From: Amycolatopsis japonica
GTDB taxonomy: Bacteria; Actinomycetota; Actinomycetes; Mycobacteriales; Pseudonocardiaceae
Direction of reading: 5' to 3'
Length of the DNA stretch: 64,000 nucleotides
NCBI RefSeq assembly: GCF_000732925.1
Contig: NZ_CP008953.1
Location: forward strand, 7,929,001 to 7,993,000
The notes under the pieces: generated by a model
The model's input: only the letters and a program-made list of their open reading frames with translations
Told to the model about the DNA's origin: nothing
Databases searched by the model: none
Shown: positions 8,758 through 17,545 of the stretch, piece by piece
How positions within the stretch are numbered: the first letter of the stretch is position 1
Layout: every line of letters begins with the position of its first letter
Translations under genes and position numbers: made by a program

Positions 8758-9128
8758 TCCTTGGGCTTGCGGCCCTTGGCGCGCACGGCGAGCAGGAACT
8801 GGCGGATCGCGTCCACCACGAGGATCGCGGCCAGGACGCCCAACCCGATGGCGCCGGCGAGCGGGCCGCCGAAATACCGCTGCGATTCCAGCGTCGTCGT
8901 CTCGCCGTAGGTGATCACGACCGGGACGACACCGGCCTTCCAGCACGCGAAGGCGCCCCACACCGCGAGCGCGGCGAGGATCAGCTCGACGGCCCCCACC
9001 ACGGCGCGCAGGGGTTTGTGCAGCCGGGCCGCGGGCCGGGAGTCCTCCGGTGGCCACAGATCGGCGCCGGTCGGCTGGGGAAGGTCGATCACGGTGAGCA
9101 GTTTCTCATGACTCTGTGGTGCGAGCAC
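8754..9128 (-). CDS. Conserved two-to-three-helix membrane protein
   Basis: About 124 residues (112 if the GTG at 9092 is used). Hydrophobic stretches lie near residues 42-62 and 88-110, and the C-terminus is basic (VRAKGRKPKD). I do not recognise a family. The start is uncertain: GTG 9128 overlaps the upstream gene by 23 bp, whereas GTG 9092 leaves a 13-bp gap with no visible ribosome binding site. It is the last gene of a run that begins with hemB. Confidence 0.6.
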   Translation of the reverse strand: MLAPQSHEKLLTVIDLPQPTGADLWPPEDSRPAARLHKPLRAVVGAVELILAALAVWGAFACWKAGVVPVVITYGETTTLESQRYFGGPLAGAIGLGVLAAILVVDAIRQFLLAVRAKGRKPKD

Positions 9129-9558
9129 GCACCAAATCCCCGAGAGCCTCGCGAAGGGCGTCCGGATCCTTCGCCCAAGCGCGCACGAACACGCCGTCTT
9201 CGAGCTTCAACCCGACTTCGCCGAACTTCTTGGGGATCGTCCAGCCGCCGCCGAGGACGCGCGAGCCGACCGGAGCCTCGTCTTCCAGGACCTCGGCGAT
9301 CCTGGCCGCCTCCAGCGTTTCCTTGCCCTGCCGGTAGCCGTCCGCCGTGACTTCGAGCGAGAGATACCGGCGGCGCGCGTAGACCCAGGGAACGGTGATC
9401 GCCACCAGCCCCACCGCGACCAGGATCCAGGCGAGCCAATGGACCGGGCCGCCGGTCGCCAGTTCGGCGAGCAGCCCGGCGAGGGCGAACAGTGGCGCCC
9501 ACAGCAAAGCCGTCCAGCCGACGCCGGGTTCGTCGTAGCGGGGCGGCTCGGCGGTCAT
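9106..9558 (-). CDS. Conserved membrane protein with two helices and a cytoplasmic C-terminal domain
   Basis: A 150-residue protein with two hydrophobic helices (about residues 15-37 and 42-60) and a beta-rich C-terminal domain starting RRRYLSLEVTADGY. The layout resembles actinobacterial DUF3093-type proteins, but I cannot confirm the family from sequence alone. Its ATG overlaps the stop of the upstream gene (ATGA), so it is translationally coupled to it. Confidence 0.65.
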   Translation of the reverse strand: MTAEPPRYDEPGVGWTALLWAPLFALAGLLAELATGGPVHWLAWILVAVGLVAITVPWVYARRRYLSLEVTADGYRQGKETLEAARIAEVLEDEAPVGSRVLGGGWTIPKKFGEVGLKLEDGVFVRAWAKDPDALREALGDLVRARTTES

Positions 9559-10106
9559 GGCAGCGTGCGCCCGACCTTCGGGAAATGATCGGAAACGCTG
9601 GGCAGGTACATGAGGACCAGCGCGATCGCCACCAGCAACGTGGAGACGAGCAGGAACACGTTTAGCGAGCCGCGCAGGATCAGCAGTTCCACCAGGACCA
9701 GGAAGACCGCCCCCACGGTAAGGACCGTCCTGGCCGACCGCGTTCCCTCACGGGCCTTGTACGCGAACAACGCGAACAGGACGGCGAAGGTGAGCGCACC
9801 GCCGAACAGCATCCACAGCAGGGTGTTCACGCCGGACGCGACCTGCGCCGGGTCGGCGGGCTGGCCGGGGACCGGGTTCTCCCTGATCTGCTTGAGGATC
9901 CCCTCGGTCAGTTCGTCCTTCAGCACCAGCAGGGCGATCTGGCCGGCCACCAGGACGACACCGGCGAGGATCCACAGCCAAAACGAGATCGCGACCGGCT
10001 TCGGCACCACGATCTTCGGCGGCTTCTGGCCCGGCAGGATCGGATCCGGGGACATTCCGCGCTTACGGCGCTCGTCGTCCGTTTCGTCGGCTTTGCTGTC
10101 GCTCAC
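9555..10106 (-). CDS. Conserved four-helix membrane protein downstream of hemB
   Basis: A 183-residue protein. A charged N-terminus (to about residue 38) is followed by hydrophobic segments near residues 40-62, 92-115, 125-145 and 148-168, with a polar Pro-rich loop between the first two. A membrane protein of similar size follows hemB in mycobacteria. It starts 10 bp after hemB and is probably in its transcript. No catalytic motif is visible and the function is unknown. Confidence 0.75.
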   Translation of the reverse strand: MSDSKADETDDERRKRGMSPDPILPGQKPPKIVVPKPVAISFWLWILAGVVLVAGQIALLVLKDELTEGILKQIRENPVPGQPADPAQVASGVNTLLWMLFGGALTFAVLFALFAYKAREGTRSARTVLTVGAVFLVLVELLILRGSLNVFLLVSTLLVAIALVLMYLPSVSDHFPKVGRTLP

Positions 10107-10116
10107 GCGAGGCAGC

Positions 10117-11094
10117 CTAGTCCAGCCAAGCAGCGGCTTCGGCGGCCCAGTAGGTCAGGATCATGTCCGCGCCCGCGCGGCGGATCGAGGTCAGCACCTC
10201 GAGGATCGTGCGCTCGCGGTCGAGCCAGCCGTTCGCCGCGGCGGCCTCGACCATCGCGTACTCGCCCGAGATGTTGTACGCCGCGACGGGAACCGGCGAC
10301 GCCTCGGCGGCGGCCCTGATGACGTCCAGATAGGACAGGGCGGGCTTGACCATGACCATGTCGGCGCCCTCGGCGATGTCCAGCTCGATCTCGCGCAGCG
10401 CCTCACGCACGTTGCCCGGATCCTGCTGATACGTCTTCCGGTCGCCCTTCAGCTGCGAGTCGACGGCCTCGCGGAAGGGGCCGTAGAACGCGCTGGCGAA
10501 CTTGGCCGAGTACGCGAGGATCCCGGCGTCGGTGTGCCCGGCGCGGTCCAGCGCACCGCGGATGACGCCGACCTGGCCGTCCATCATGCCGCTCGGGCCG
10601 AGCAGATGAGCGCCCGCTTCCACCTGCGCCAGTGCCATTTCCGCGTACACGCGCAGGGTCGCGTCGTTGTCGACACCGCCGTCGGCGTCGAGGACGCCGC
10701 AATGACCGTGGTCGGTGAACTCGTCGAGGCACGTGTCCGCCATCAGGACCGTCGCGTCGCCGAGCTCGGACCTCAGGTCGCGCAGGGCGACGTTGAGGAT
10801 GCCGTTCGGGTCGATGGCGCCGGAGCCCTCCGCGTCCCGGGTCTTCGGGATGCCGAACAGCATCAAGCCGCCGACACCGGCGTTGACCGCCTCGACGGCG
10901 GCCTTGCGCAGCGTGTCGCGGGTGTGCTGGACGACCCCGGGCATGCTGGAGATCGGGCGGGGCGTGTCGGCGCCCTCGGCCACGAACATCGGGAGGATCA
11001 GCTGACGTGGGCGCAGCGTCGTCTCACCGACCAGCCTGCGCATCGCCGGAGTGGTACGGAGCCTGCGGGGACGATGTTCGGGAAACACCCTCAC
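10117..11094 (-). CDS. hemB: Delta-aminolevulinic acid dehydratase (porphobilinogen synthase)
   Basis: A 325-residue enzyme that condenses two 5-aminolevulinate molecules to porphobilinogen. The two Schiff-base lysines lie in LAYSAKFASAFYGPF and MVMVKPALSYLDVI. The metal-site loop reads ADTCLDEFTDHGHCG: it keeps the first and last cysteines of zinc-type enzymes but has Asp in place of the middle one, as I recall for other actinobacteria. The GTG at 11094 has GGGAG 7 nt upstream. Unlike the other hem genes it is separated from the rex operon by a transporter gene on the opposite strand. Confidence 0.96.
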   Translation of the reverse strand: MRVFPEHRPRRLRTTPAMRRLVGETTLRPRQLILPMFVAEGADTPRPISSMPGVVQHTRDTLRKAAVEAVNAGVGGLMLFGIPKTRDAEGSGAIDPNGILNVALRDLRSELGDATVLMADTCLDEFTDHGHCGVLDADGGVDNDATLRVYAEMALAQVEAGAHLLGPSGMMDGQVGVIRGALDRAGHTDAGILAYSAKFASAFYGPFREAVDSQLKGDRKTYQQDPGNVREALREIELDIAEGADMVMVKPALSYLDVIRAAAEASPVPVAAYNISGEYAMVEAAAANGWLDRERTILEVLTSIRRAGADMILTYWAAEAAAWLD

Positions 11095-11195
11095 GACGGT
11101 ACTCCCGCCCGCTTGAGAGGCGGTGAACGGCCGAACCTTCCTAAGGAACGGTAAAGAGTCACCTTTGTCCGATTCCTCCACGGTGTGACGTGGGT

Positions 11196-11208
11196 TACCT
11201 TCCACGGC
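11196..11208 (+). promoter_or_regulatory. Leaderless-type -10 element for the NRAMP-like gene
   Basis: TACCTT (TANNNT) at 11196-11201 ends 7 nt before the ATG at 11209, and there is no Shine-Dalgarno sequence. This favours 11209 over the upstream in-frame start at 11185. The -35 region is poorly defined. Confidence 0.35.
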
Positions 11209-12495
11209 ATGTCGAGTTCAACGGTGACCGACCAACTGGAAGAACCGCCCGTCGGCTGGCGCGCACGGCTGCGCCAGGTCGGGCCAGGGATCATGGCCGC
11301 GGCGACCGGGGTCGGCGCGGGCGACCTCGTCGCGACGATGGTGGCCGGATCGCGCTTCGGGTACACGCTGCTGTGGGCGGTGCTCGTCGGCACGATCTTC
11401 AAACTCGCGCTGGCCGAAGCCGTCGGCCGCTGGCATCTGACCTCGGGCCGGACGATCCTTTCCGGCTGGCGGACGCTCGGGATTTGGGCCCTGATCTACT
11501 TCGGGATCTACGCGGTGATCTGGGGCTTCGTCTACGGCGCGACCGCCATGTCCGCGTCGGGGCTGCCACTGAACGCGCTCTTCCCCGCGATTTCGGTGCG
11601 GTACTGGGCGATGATCTGCGGCCTGCTCGGCTTCGCGCTGGTGTGGTTCGGGCGCTACGCGATCATCGAGAAACTGATGACGGTGCTCACCGGCGTCATG
11701 TTCGTGACCGTGGTCGGCACCGCGATCCTCGTCGTGCCGAATTTCGCCGAACTGTTCAAGGGCGCCGTCCCGACCCTGCCCGACGGCTCGCTCGTGTACG
11801 TCCTCGGCCTGGTCGGCGGCGTCGGCGGCACGATCACCATGGCGGCCTATGGCTACTGGACGCTCGCGAAGGGCTGGCGTTCGTCGAAGTGGCTGCCGAT
11901 GATGCGCACCGACAACGCCGTCGGCTACGTGATGACCGGGATCTTCGTGATCGCGATGCTGATCGTCGGCGCGGAACTGTTGCTGGGCCAGAAGATCATC
12001 TCGGGCGACAAGGGCCTGCTGTTCCTCGGCGACACCCTCGCCGCGGACTACGGGCAGTGGGCGCGGATCCCGTTCCTCATCGGCTTCTTCGCCGTTTCGT
12101 TCACGTCGGTGATCGGTGTCTGGCACGGCGTGAGCCTGCTGTTCGCCGACTGGTGGCGCATTCTGCGGCTGCCCGCGAACACGACGGAAAGCGTTGAGGC
12201 GTATGAGAAGAAGGCAGGCGAACGCAGTGTCGCGTACCGCGGATACGTGCTGTGGCTGACCTTCCCGCCGATGGCGTTGCTGTTCCTGGACCAGCCGTTC
12301 CAGCTCACCGTGATCTACGGCGTGCTGGGCGCGTTGTTCATGCCGTTCCTGGCGGCGACCTTGCTGGTGCTGCTGAACACGTCACGGGTGCCGAGGGAAG
12401 GGCGTTCGCGGTGGCTTTCGAACGGGCTTTTGGGCATCTGCCTGGCGATGTTCGCTTACCTGGCGTACACGGAGGTCGTGAAGTTCTTCAGCTGA
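11209..12495 (+). CDS. NRAMP-related membrane transporter lacking canonical metal-binding motifs
   Basis: A 428-residue protein with about eleven hydrophobic helices. The opening GPGIMAAATGVGAGDLVATM aligns with the first helix of NRAMP metal-ion transporters, but the ion-coordinating DPGN is replaced by GAGD (residues 36-39). The helix-6 methionine motif (MPH) reads MAAY (residues 211-214). It is therefore a divergent NRAMP-superfamily member whose substrate may not be Mn2+ or Fe2+. It sits between hemB and hemD on the opposite strand, so a metal or heme-precursor link is tempting but unproven. Confidence 0.85.
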   Translation: MSSSTVTDQLEEPPVGWRARLRQVGPGIMAAATGVGAGDLVATMVAGSRFGYTLLWAVLVGTIFKLALAEAVGRWHLTSGRTILSGWRTLGIWALIYFGIYAVIWGFVYGATAMSASGLPLNALFPAISVRYWAMICGLLGFALVWFGRYAIIEKLMTVLTGVMFVTVVGTAILVVPNFAELFKGAVPTLPDGSLVYVLGLVGGVGGTITMAAYGYWTLAKGWRSSKWLPMMRTDNAVGYVMTGIFVIAMLIVGAELLLGQKIISGDKGLLFLGDTLAADYGQWARIPFLIGFFAVSFTSVIGVWHGVSLLFADWWRILRLPANTTESVEAYEKKAGERSVAYRGYVLWLTFPPMALLFLDQPFQLTVIYGVLGALFMPFLAATLLVLLNTSRVPREGRSRWLSNGLLGICLAMFAYLAYTEVVKFFS

Positions 12496-12500
12496 GGCCG

Positions 12501-12605
12501 CACTTACGTGATCGAAGCCGGAACTCGCGTGATCAACGGCGGAACACCGAGTGCGGCATCCAATCACGCGAGTCACGTCCCTGATCACGCTAGTCACGCC
12601 TTTGC
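12501..12605. repeat. Interspersed inverted units, type E, copy 1
   Basis: Units of about 21 bp built on ACTCGCGTGATC appear first in one orientation (12512-12552) and then as the reverse complement GATCACGCGAGT and variants (12563-12598), making a degenerate long hairpin in the convergent gap between the transporter and hemD. The same 12-mer recurs at 58.8 kb, and a variant at 24.4 kb. Confidence 0.75.
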
Positions 12606-12675
12606 TCACGCCGCGCCTGTCTGCCCAGTCCGTGAAGCATCGGTCCGCGGCCTCAGCAGTCACGGCGGCGACCCA

Positions 12676-12732
12676 AGTACGTGAAGGCCCCCTTCACTGC
12701 GTCTAGCGCAATGAAGGGGGCCTTCACGTACT
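12676..12732. repeat. 57-bp palindrome, type D
   Basis: Perfect 21-bp arms (12676-12696 and 12712-12732, AGTACGTGAAGGCCCCCTTC plus A) enclose a 15-nt loop. The element lies 9 bp beyond the hemD stop in a convergent gap. The GTGAAGG/CCTTCAC core resembles types B and C. It is a probable bidirectional terminator by position. Confidence 0.9.
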
Positions 12733-12741
12733 AACCGATCG

Positions 12742-14274
12742 TCAGGAGCGGCGAGCCCGCTTCGCCTTGCGAGGCGGCGGAAGCGCACCTTCGGCACGAA
12801 GCCGGGCGGCGTGCTCGGCGAGCGCGTCGACCAGGTGCGGGACGTCGGCCTTCTCGGGCTGGACGTCGACCCGCAGCCCGAACTCCACGGCGGTCTCCGC
12901 GGTCTTCGGGCCGATGCACGCGACCAGCGTGCGGGTGTGCGGCTTGCCGGCGATGCCGACGAGGTTCCGCACGGTCGAGGACGAGGTGAAGCAGACCGCG
13001 TCGAAACCGCCGGTCTTGATCATCTCGCGGGTCTCGGCGGGCGGCGGCGCGGCCCGCACGGTGCGGTACGCGGTCACGTCGTCGATCTCCCAGCCGCGTT
13101 CGCGCAGGCCGGCCGAAAGGGTCTCGGTGGCGATGTCCGCCCGCGGCAGCAGCACGCGGTCGACCGGGTCGAGGACGTCGTCGTACGGCGGGAACTCGGC
13201 GAGGAGACCCTCCGAGGACTGCTCGCCCTCCGGGATCAGCTCGGGGATGATGCCGAACGAGCGCACCTTCGCGGCGGTCGATTCGCCGACGCAGGCGATC
13301 TTCACGCCGGAGAAGGCGCGGGCGTCGAGGCCGAACTCCTCGAACTTCTCCCACACCGCGCGGACGGCGTTGGTCGAGGTGAAGACGATCCACTGGTAGC
13401 GGCCGTCGACGAGACCCTTGACCGAACGCTCCATCTGGGCGGGGCTGCGCGGCGGCTCGACCGAGATGGTCGGGACCTCGTGCGAGGTGGCGCCGTGGCC
13501 GCGAAGCCGCTCCGCCATCTCACCGGCCTGCTCCTTGGTGCGCGGCACCAGGACCTTCCAGCCGTACAGCGCGCGCGACTCCCACCACGACAGCTTCGAG
13601 CGCTGCCCGACGGCCTGGCCGATGGTCACGATGAGCGGGCCGACGAGCTCGCCCGCCTCGTTCGCGACGGTGGCCAGCGTGGTGTCCAGGGTGCGCTGGG
13701 TGTTGATGGTGCCGTTCGACGTGACGGCGACCGGGGTGGTCGGCGCCAGTCCGTGCTCGGTCAGCGCGGACGCGGCCTCGGCCAGGTGCGCCGACGTCGC
13801 GTGCAGCACGATCGGGCCGGGGGTCGCGGCCAGCGCGGCCCAATCGACGTCGCCGCGGACGTCGACCTCGGTGTGCGTTCCACCGAGCGCGACACCGGCG
13901 TACGCCGGGACGGCCGCGCCGGGCGAGACGCCCGGGATGATGTCGAACACGGCGCTGGTCCGGGAAACGGCCTGCACCTCGGCGACGACGGCGGGCTGGG
14001 TCAGCGGGTCACCGGCGATGAGCCGGAGCACCAGTCGTCCGGCCTTGGCCTCGTTCACCAGGTCCTTGGCGACCTCGGTGGCCTCGCCGACGGCGGGGCG
14101 CACTTCGGCGCCCTCGGCGGCGAAGGCCAGGACGCCCGAAGGGACGTCCGGGTCGGTCACCACGACCTCGGCCTTGGCGAGCAGCTCCTGAGCGCGGACG
14201 GTCAGCAGACCGGCGTCACCGGGGCCCGAGCCCACGAAGGCGACACGCCCGGTGGTCTTACGCGCGGGGGTCAT
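12742..14274 (-). CDS. hemD: Uroporphyrinogen-III synthase fused to a degenerate SUMT-like domain
   Basis: A 510-residue fusion. Residues 8 to about 240 resemble SAM-dependent uroporphyrinogen-III methyltransferase (VAFVGSGPGDAGLLTVRAQE), but the signature region reads LRLIAGDPLTQPAVVAE instead of a GGDP..GRGGEE type motif, so methyltransferase activity is doubtful. Residues 250-500 are HemD, which cyclises hydroxymethylbilane to uroporphyrinogen III (start GWKVLVPRTKEQAGEM). The ATG at 14274 follows GAGGAGAA at good spacing, so the 17-residue upstream extension is not used. It is the last gene of rex-hemA-hemC-hemD. Confidence 0.93.
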   Translation of the reverse strand: MTPARKTTGRVAFVGSGPGDAGLLTVRAQELLAKAEVVVTDPDVPSGVLAFAAEGAEVRPAVGEATEVAKDLVNEAKAGRLVLRLIAGDPLTQPAVVAEVQAVSRTSAVFDIIPGVSPGAAVPAYAGVALGGTHTEVDVRGDVDWAALAATPGPIVLHATSAHLAEAASALTEHGLAPTTPVAVTSNGTINTQRTLDTTLATVANEAGELVGPLIVTIGQAVGQRSKLSWWESRALYGWKVLVPRTKEQAGEMAERLRGHGATSHEVPTISVEPPRSPAQMERSVKGLVDGRYQWIVFTSTNAVRAVWEKFEEFGLDARAFSGVKIACVGESTAAKVRSFGIIPELIPEGEQSSEGLLAEFPPYDDVLDPVDRVLLPRADIATETLSAGLRERGWEIDDVTAYRTVRAAPPPAETREMIKTGGFDAVCFTSSSTVRNLVGIAGKPHTRTLVACIGPKTAETAVEFGLRVDVQPEKADVPHLVDALAEHAARLRAEGALPPPRKAKRARRS

Positions 14275-14334
14275 CTGTGCGTTCTCCTCTTGAGCGGCCG
14301 CAGTCGAGCGCGGCCCTACCTTCAACGTTCTGAC

Positions 14335-15282
14335 TCACTGGGCGGGGCCGGACAGCGCACCGGCCCCCAGGTCGAGCAGCTCGGTGGCCAGTGTCCGGCC
14401 GAGCTGATCGGCTTCGTGCTTGTCGGCGAGCGCGGAAGCGCGCACCATGTCGACCGCGTCCCCGTCCCCTTCGACGGCGGCGGTGCCCCGCAACGAGATC
14501 CGCTCGACGACCCGCCCTTCGGCGTCCAGGTCCTCGACGATCTCCGCCAGCGCTCCGACCGGTGCGCTGCACCCGGCCTCCAGCGCCGCGAGCAACGCCC
14601 GCTCGGCGGTCGCCACGGCACGGGTGCCTTCATCGTCCACTGTGGATCCGAGCAGGTGCTCGATGTCCACGTCACCGGTCCGGCACTCCACCGCCAGCGC
14701 ACCCTGCGCGGGTGCGGGCAGCATCTGGATCGGGTCGAGGGTCTCGGTGATCTCCTCCGCCCGGCCGATCCTGGCCAGTCCGGCACGCGCCAGGATGACG
14801 GCGTCGAGCTCTCCGTCGCTCACCTTGCGCATGCGGGTGTCGATATTGCCTCGGATCGGCACGATTTCCAAACCGAGACCGAGCGCGCGCAGCTGCGCGG
14901 TCCGCCGCGGCGAGCCGGTGCCGACGGTCGAGCCGGGCGGGAGCTCGCCCAGTGTCAGCCCGTCACGGGCGATCAGCGCGTCACGCGGGTCCTCGCGGCG
15001 CGGCACGGCGGCGAGCGTGATGCCCGGCTCCGGCTTCGTCGGGAGGTCCTTGTAGGAGTGCACGATGACGTCGACTTCCTCGCGCAGCAAGGCTTCGCGC
15101 AGCGCGGAAGTGAAGACGCCGACCCCGATCGTGGGGATCGGCGCGGACGACTTGTCGCCGGGGGTCGTCACGGTGACGAGCTCGACCTCGGCCCCGGTGG
15201 CACGCAGGGCGTCGGCGATGGTGCCGGTCTGCGCGAGGGCGAGTTTGCTGCCGCGCGTCCCGATGCGGATGACTCTGCTCAC
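14335..15282 (-). CDS. hemC: Porphobilinogen deaminase (hydroxymethylbilane synthase)
   Basis: A 315-residue enzyme that polymerises four porphobilinogens into hydroxymethylbilane on a dipyrromethane cofactor. The N-terminal RIGTRGSKLALAQT, the VHSYKDLPT segment, IRGNIDTRMRK and the cofactor-attachment cysteine in LEAGCSAPVGA are all present. The GTG at 15282 starts 7 bp after the hemA stop and gives the family N-terminus directly; the longer in-frame extension to 15363 would lie inside hemA. Confidence 0.96.
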   Translation of the reverse strand: MSRVIRIGTRGSKLALAQTGTIADALRATGAEVELVTVTTPGDKSSAPIPTIGVGVFTSALREALLREEVDVIVHSYKDLPTKPEPGITLAAVPRREDPRDALIARDGLTLGELPPGSTVGTGSPRRTAQLRALGLGLEIVPIRGNIDTRMRKVSDGELDAVILARAGLARIGRAEEITETLDPIQMLPAPAQGALAVECRTGDVDIEHLLGSTVDDEGTRAVATAERALLAALEAGCSAPVGALAEIVEDLDAEGRVVERISLRGTAAVEGDGDAVDMVRASALADKHEADQLGRTLATELLDLGAGALSGPAQ

Positions 15283-15289
15283 TGGATGA

Positions 15290-16597
15290 TCACTCGTCTT
15301 TCGGCGTTGCGGTGGGACTCGCCACCGCTGCGGGCGCCTGCGGGTCGAGGCAGAACAGCTCACGCAGCGCGTTGGCGTAGTCGGTGTCGGCCGTCTCGGC
15401 GGCCAGCTGCTTGACCCGCACCGTCGGCGCGTGCAGCAGCTTGTCGACCACGCGGCGGACCGTGCGGCCGACCTCCTCGCGGACCCCGGCGTCGAGGTCC
15501 GGCAGGCGGTTGTCCAGCCGCAGGAGTTCGGCGTCGACCACCTCGGCCGCCCGGCGCCGCAGCGCCGTCACCGTCGGGGTCACCTCGGCGCTGCGCTGGC
15601 CGGCGAGGTACTCGCGCACCTCGTCGAGCACGATGCCGGTGGCCTTCGCGGTCTGCCGCTCGGTGGTCGGGGTGCCCGCTTCCCGCATGCGGCGCTGGAT
15701 GGTTTCGAGGTCGACCACGGTGACGTCGGCCAGTGCGGCGACGTCGTGGTCGACGTCACGCGGGAGGCCGAGGTCGCAGACGACCAGCGGGCGCCCGGCA
15801 CGGGCCGGGACGTGTGCGGCGGTGAAGACCGCGGCCTGCGCGCCGGTGCAGCAGACGACGACGTCCGCCTCGGCGACCGAGTCCGCGATCCCGCTCATCT
15901 GGACGGCCTTCGCGGGCACTCCCTGCTCGACGCTCGCGGCGGCGAGGCGGGCGGCCCTGGCCTCGGTGCGGTTGGCGATGGTGATCTCGCCGATCCCGGA
16001 CTTGCGCAGCTGGGACGCGGTCAGCGCGCCCATCGAACCGGCGCCGATGATCAGCGCGTGCTTGCCCGCGATGTCCCCGGCCGCGGCGAGCGCCTCGGAG
16101 ACCACCGACGCGCCGAGCTGGTCGAGCCCGGTCTCGGTGTGGACGCGTTTGCCGACGCGCAGCGTGGTCTGGATCAGCTCGTGCAACGTGCGGCCGACGG
16201 TGCCGGCCTCCCGCGCGGTGGCGTAGGAGGACCGGATCTGGCCGAGGATCTGCGTCTCGCCGACGACCATCGAGTCCAGCCCCGAGGTGACCGAGAACAG
16301 GTGCTCGATCGCGGCGCCGGCGTAGTGCACGTACAGCGACTCGTAGAGGTCCGCGGGCTGCATGCCGGCCTGGCGGGCGAGCACGTCGGAAACGTCGTTG
16401 AGGCCACCGTGGAAGGTCTCGACGACGGCGTAGACCTCGATGCGGTTGCAGGTCGAGACGAGGATCGCCTCGCTGACGTGCTCGGCCTGCTGCAGTTCGT
16501 GGAGCACCTTGGTCACGTCGGTCGCGGGGACCGCGACGCGCTCCAAGGTGTTCAGCTCGGCACTGCGGTGCGAAAGCCCGACCGCCAACACGCTCAT
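15290..16597 (-). CDS. hemA: Glutamyl-tRNA reductase
   Basis: A 435-residue enzyme for the first committed step of C5 tetrapyrrole synthesis: NADPH reduction of glutamyl-tRNA to glutamate-1-semialdehyde. The catalytic Cys50 lies in ILVSTCNRIEVYAV. The NADPH fold is at ALIIGAGSMGALTASQL, and the dimerisation helix is C-terminal. The ATG is 1 bp after the rex stop, so it is cotranscribed with rex. NADH sensing by Rex would control entry into heme synthesis. Confidence 0.97.
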   Translation of the reverse strand: MSVLAVGLSHRSAELNTLERVAVPATDVTKVLHELQQAEHVSEAILVSTCNRIEVYAVVETFHGGLNDVSDVLARQAGMQPADLYESLYVHYAGAAIEHLFSVTSGLDSMVVGETQILGQIRSSYATAREAGTVGRTLHELIQTTLRVGKRVHTETGLDQLGASVVSEALAAAGDIAGKHALIIGAGSMGALTASQLRKSGIGEITIANRTEARAARLAAASVEQGVPAKAVQMSGIADSVAEADVVVCCTGAQAAVFTAAHVPARAGRPLVVCDLGLPRDVDHDVAALADVTVVDLETIQRRMREAGTPTTERQTAKATGIVLDEVREYLAGQRSAEVTPTVTALRRRAAEVVDAELLRLDNRLPDLDAGVREEVGRTVRRVVDKLLHAPTVRVKQLAAETADTDYANALRELFCLDPQAPAAVASPTATPKDE

Positions 16598-16598
16598 T

Positions 16599-17426
16599 TC
16601 AGCGCACCACCATTCCGTTGCCGTGGCCGTTCACGCTGCCATTCTCGGCGCCCCCGGGGCCACTGTCCCCTCCGCCGTTGCCGTTAGCGGCCAGATCGGC
16701 GCGACGAGCGACGTGGAACGACAGGATCTGCAGCTCGACCGCGAGATCGACCTTGCGCACCTCGATATGTGCCGGAACCTGCAGCACGACCGGGGCGAAA
16801 TTCAGGATGCACTGCACGCCACCTGCGACGAGCCGGTCGCAGACCGACTGCGCGGCGGTGGGCGGAGTGGCGATGACGCCGATGGAGATCTGCCGTTCGG
16901 CGCAGACTTTGGGGATCTCGTCGAGATGTGAGACCGGGAGACCGCCGACCGGGACGCCGACCAGATCCGGGTCGAGGTCGAACAGCGCCTCGACCGGGAA
17001 CCCGCGGCCGGGGAACCCGCCGTAGTTGGCGAGCGCGTGCCCGAGATTACCGATGCCGACCACGGCGACCTTGTGCTTGCGGGTCAGGCCGAGGATGCGC
17101 TCGATCTGGCTGACCAGCACCTGGACGTCGTAGCCGACACCACGGGTGCCGTAGGAGCCGAGGTAGGACAGGTCCTTGCGCAGTTTCGCGGAGTTGACGC
17201 CCGCGGCCTGCGAGAGCTCCTCGCTGGAGATCGTCGTCGCGCCCTGCTCGGCCAGCCCGGAGAGAACACGGAGGTAGACGGCGAGGCGGGCGACGGCGGC
17301 TTCGGGGATCGACTTCGCGCGGACCGCTTCCGGCTCGGCGGTGGTCTCGACGGCGGGCATCTCCGCGGTGGGCGCGTTGTCGGCGTCCGGTGTCACCCGG
17401 GTGCGCCGGCCTCGTTGCGACACCAC
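16599..17426 (-). CDS. rex: Redox-sensing transcriptional repressor Rex
   Basis: A 275-residue NADH/NAD+-responsive repressor. A low-complexity N-terminus (about 45 residues) precedes the winged-helix domain (ISSEELSQAAGVNSAKLRKD, LSYLGSYGTRGVGYDV). The Rossmann domain starts VAVVGIGNLGHALANYGGF, and a Gly/Asn-rich tail follows. High NADH releases Rex from operators upstream of respiratory genes in Streptomyces, where rex also precedes hemA. The tandem GTG codons at 17426/17423 have AGGGAG about 9 nt upstream. An operator matching the Rex site overlaps its own promoter. Confidence 0.97.
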   Translation of the reverse strand: MVSQRGRRTRVTPDADNAPTAEMPAVETTAEPEAVRAKSIPEAAVARLAVYLRVLSGLAEQGATTISSEELSQAAGVNSAKLRKDLSYLGSYGTRGVGYDVQVLVSQIERILGLTRKHKVAVVGIGNLGHALANYGGFPGRGFPVEALFDLDPDLVGVPVGGLPVSHLDEIPKVCAERQISIGVIATPPTAAQSVCDRLVAGGVQCILNFAPVVLQVPAHIEVRKVDLAVELQILSFHVARRADLAANGNGGGDSGPGGAENGSVNGHGNGMVVR

Positions 17427-17545
17427 GCTTGTCCGCTCCCTCTGGTCCCTGCTGACGACATGAATCGCCCGAACCTGGAAAACGGCTCTTGACCCGCCGC
17501 GCTGAGTCCGGTTCGATGCCGGGCGCTTTCGGAGGCGACGTATCT

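Noticed and set aside
12811..15414. Very long plus-strand ORF opposite hemD and hemC
   Set aside because: It is a shadow of the real genes, with Arg/Asp/Gly-rich composition typical of antisense frames in high-GC DNA.
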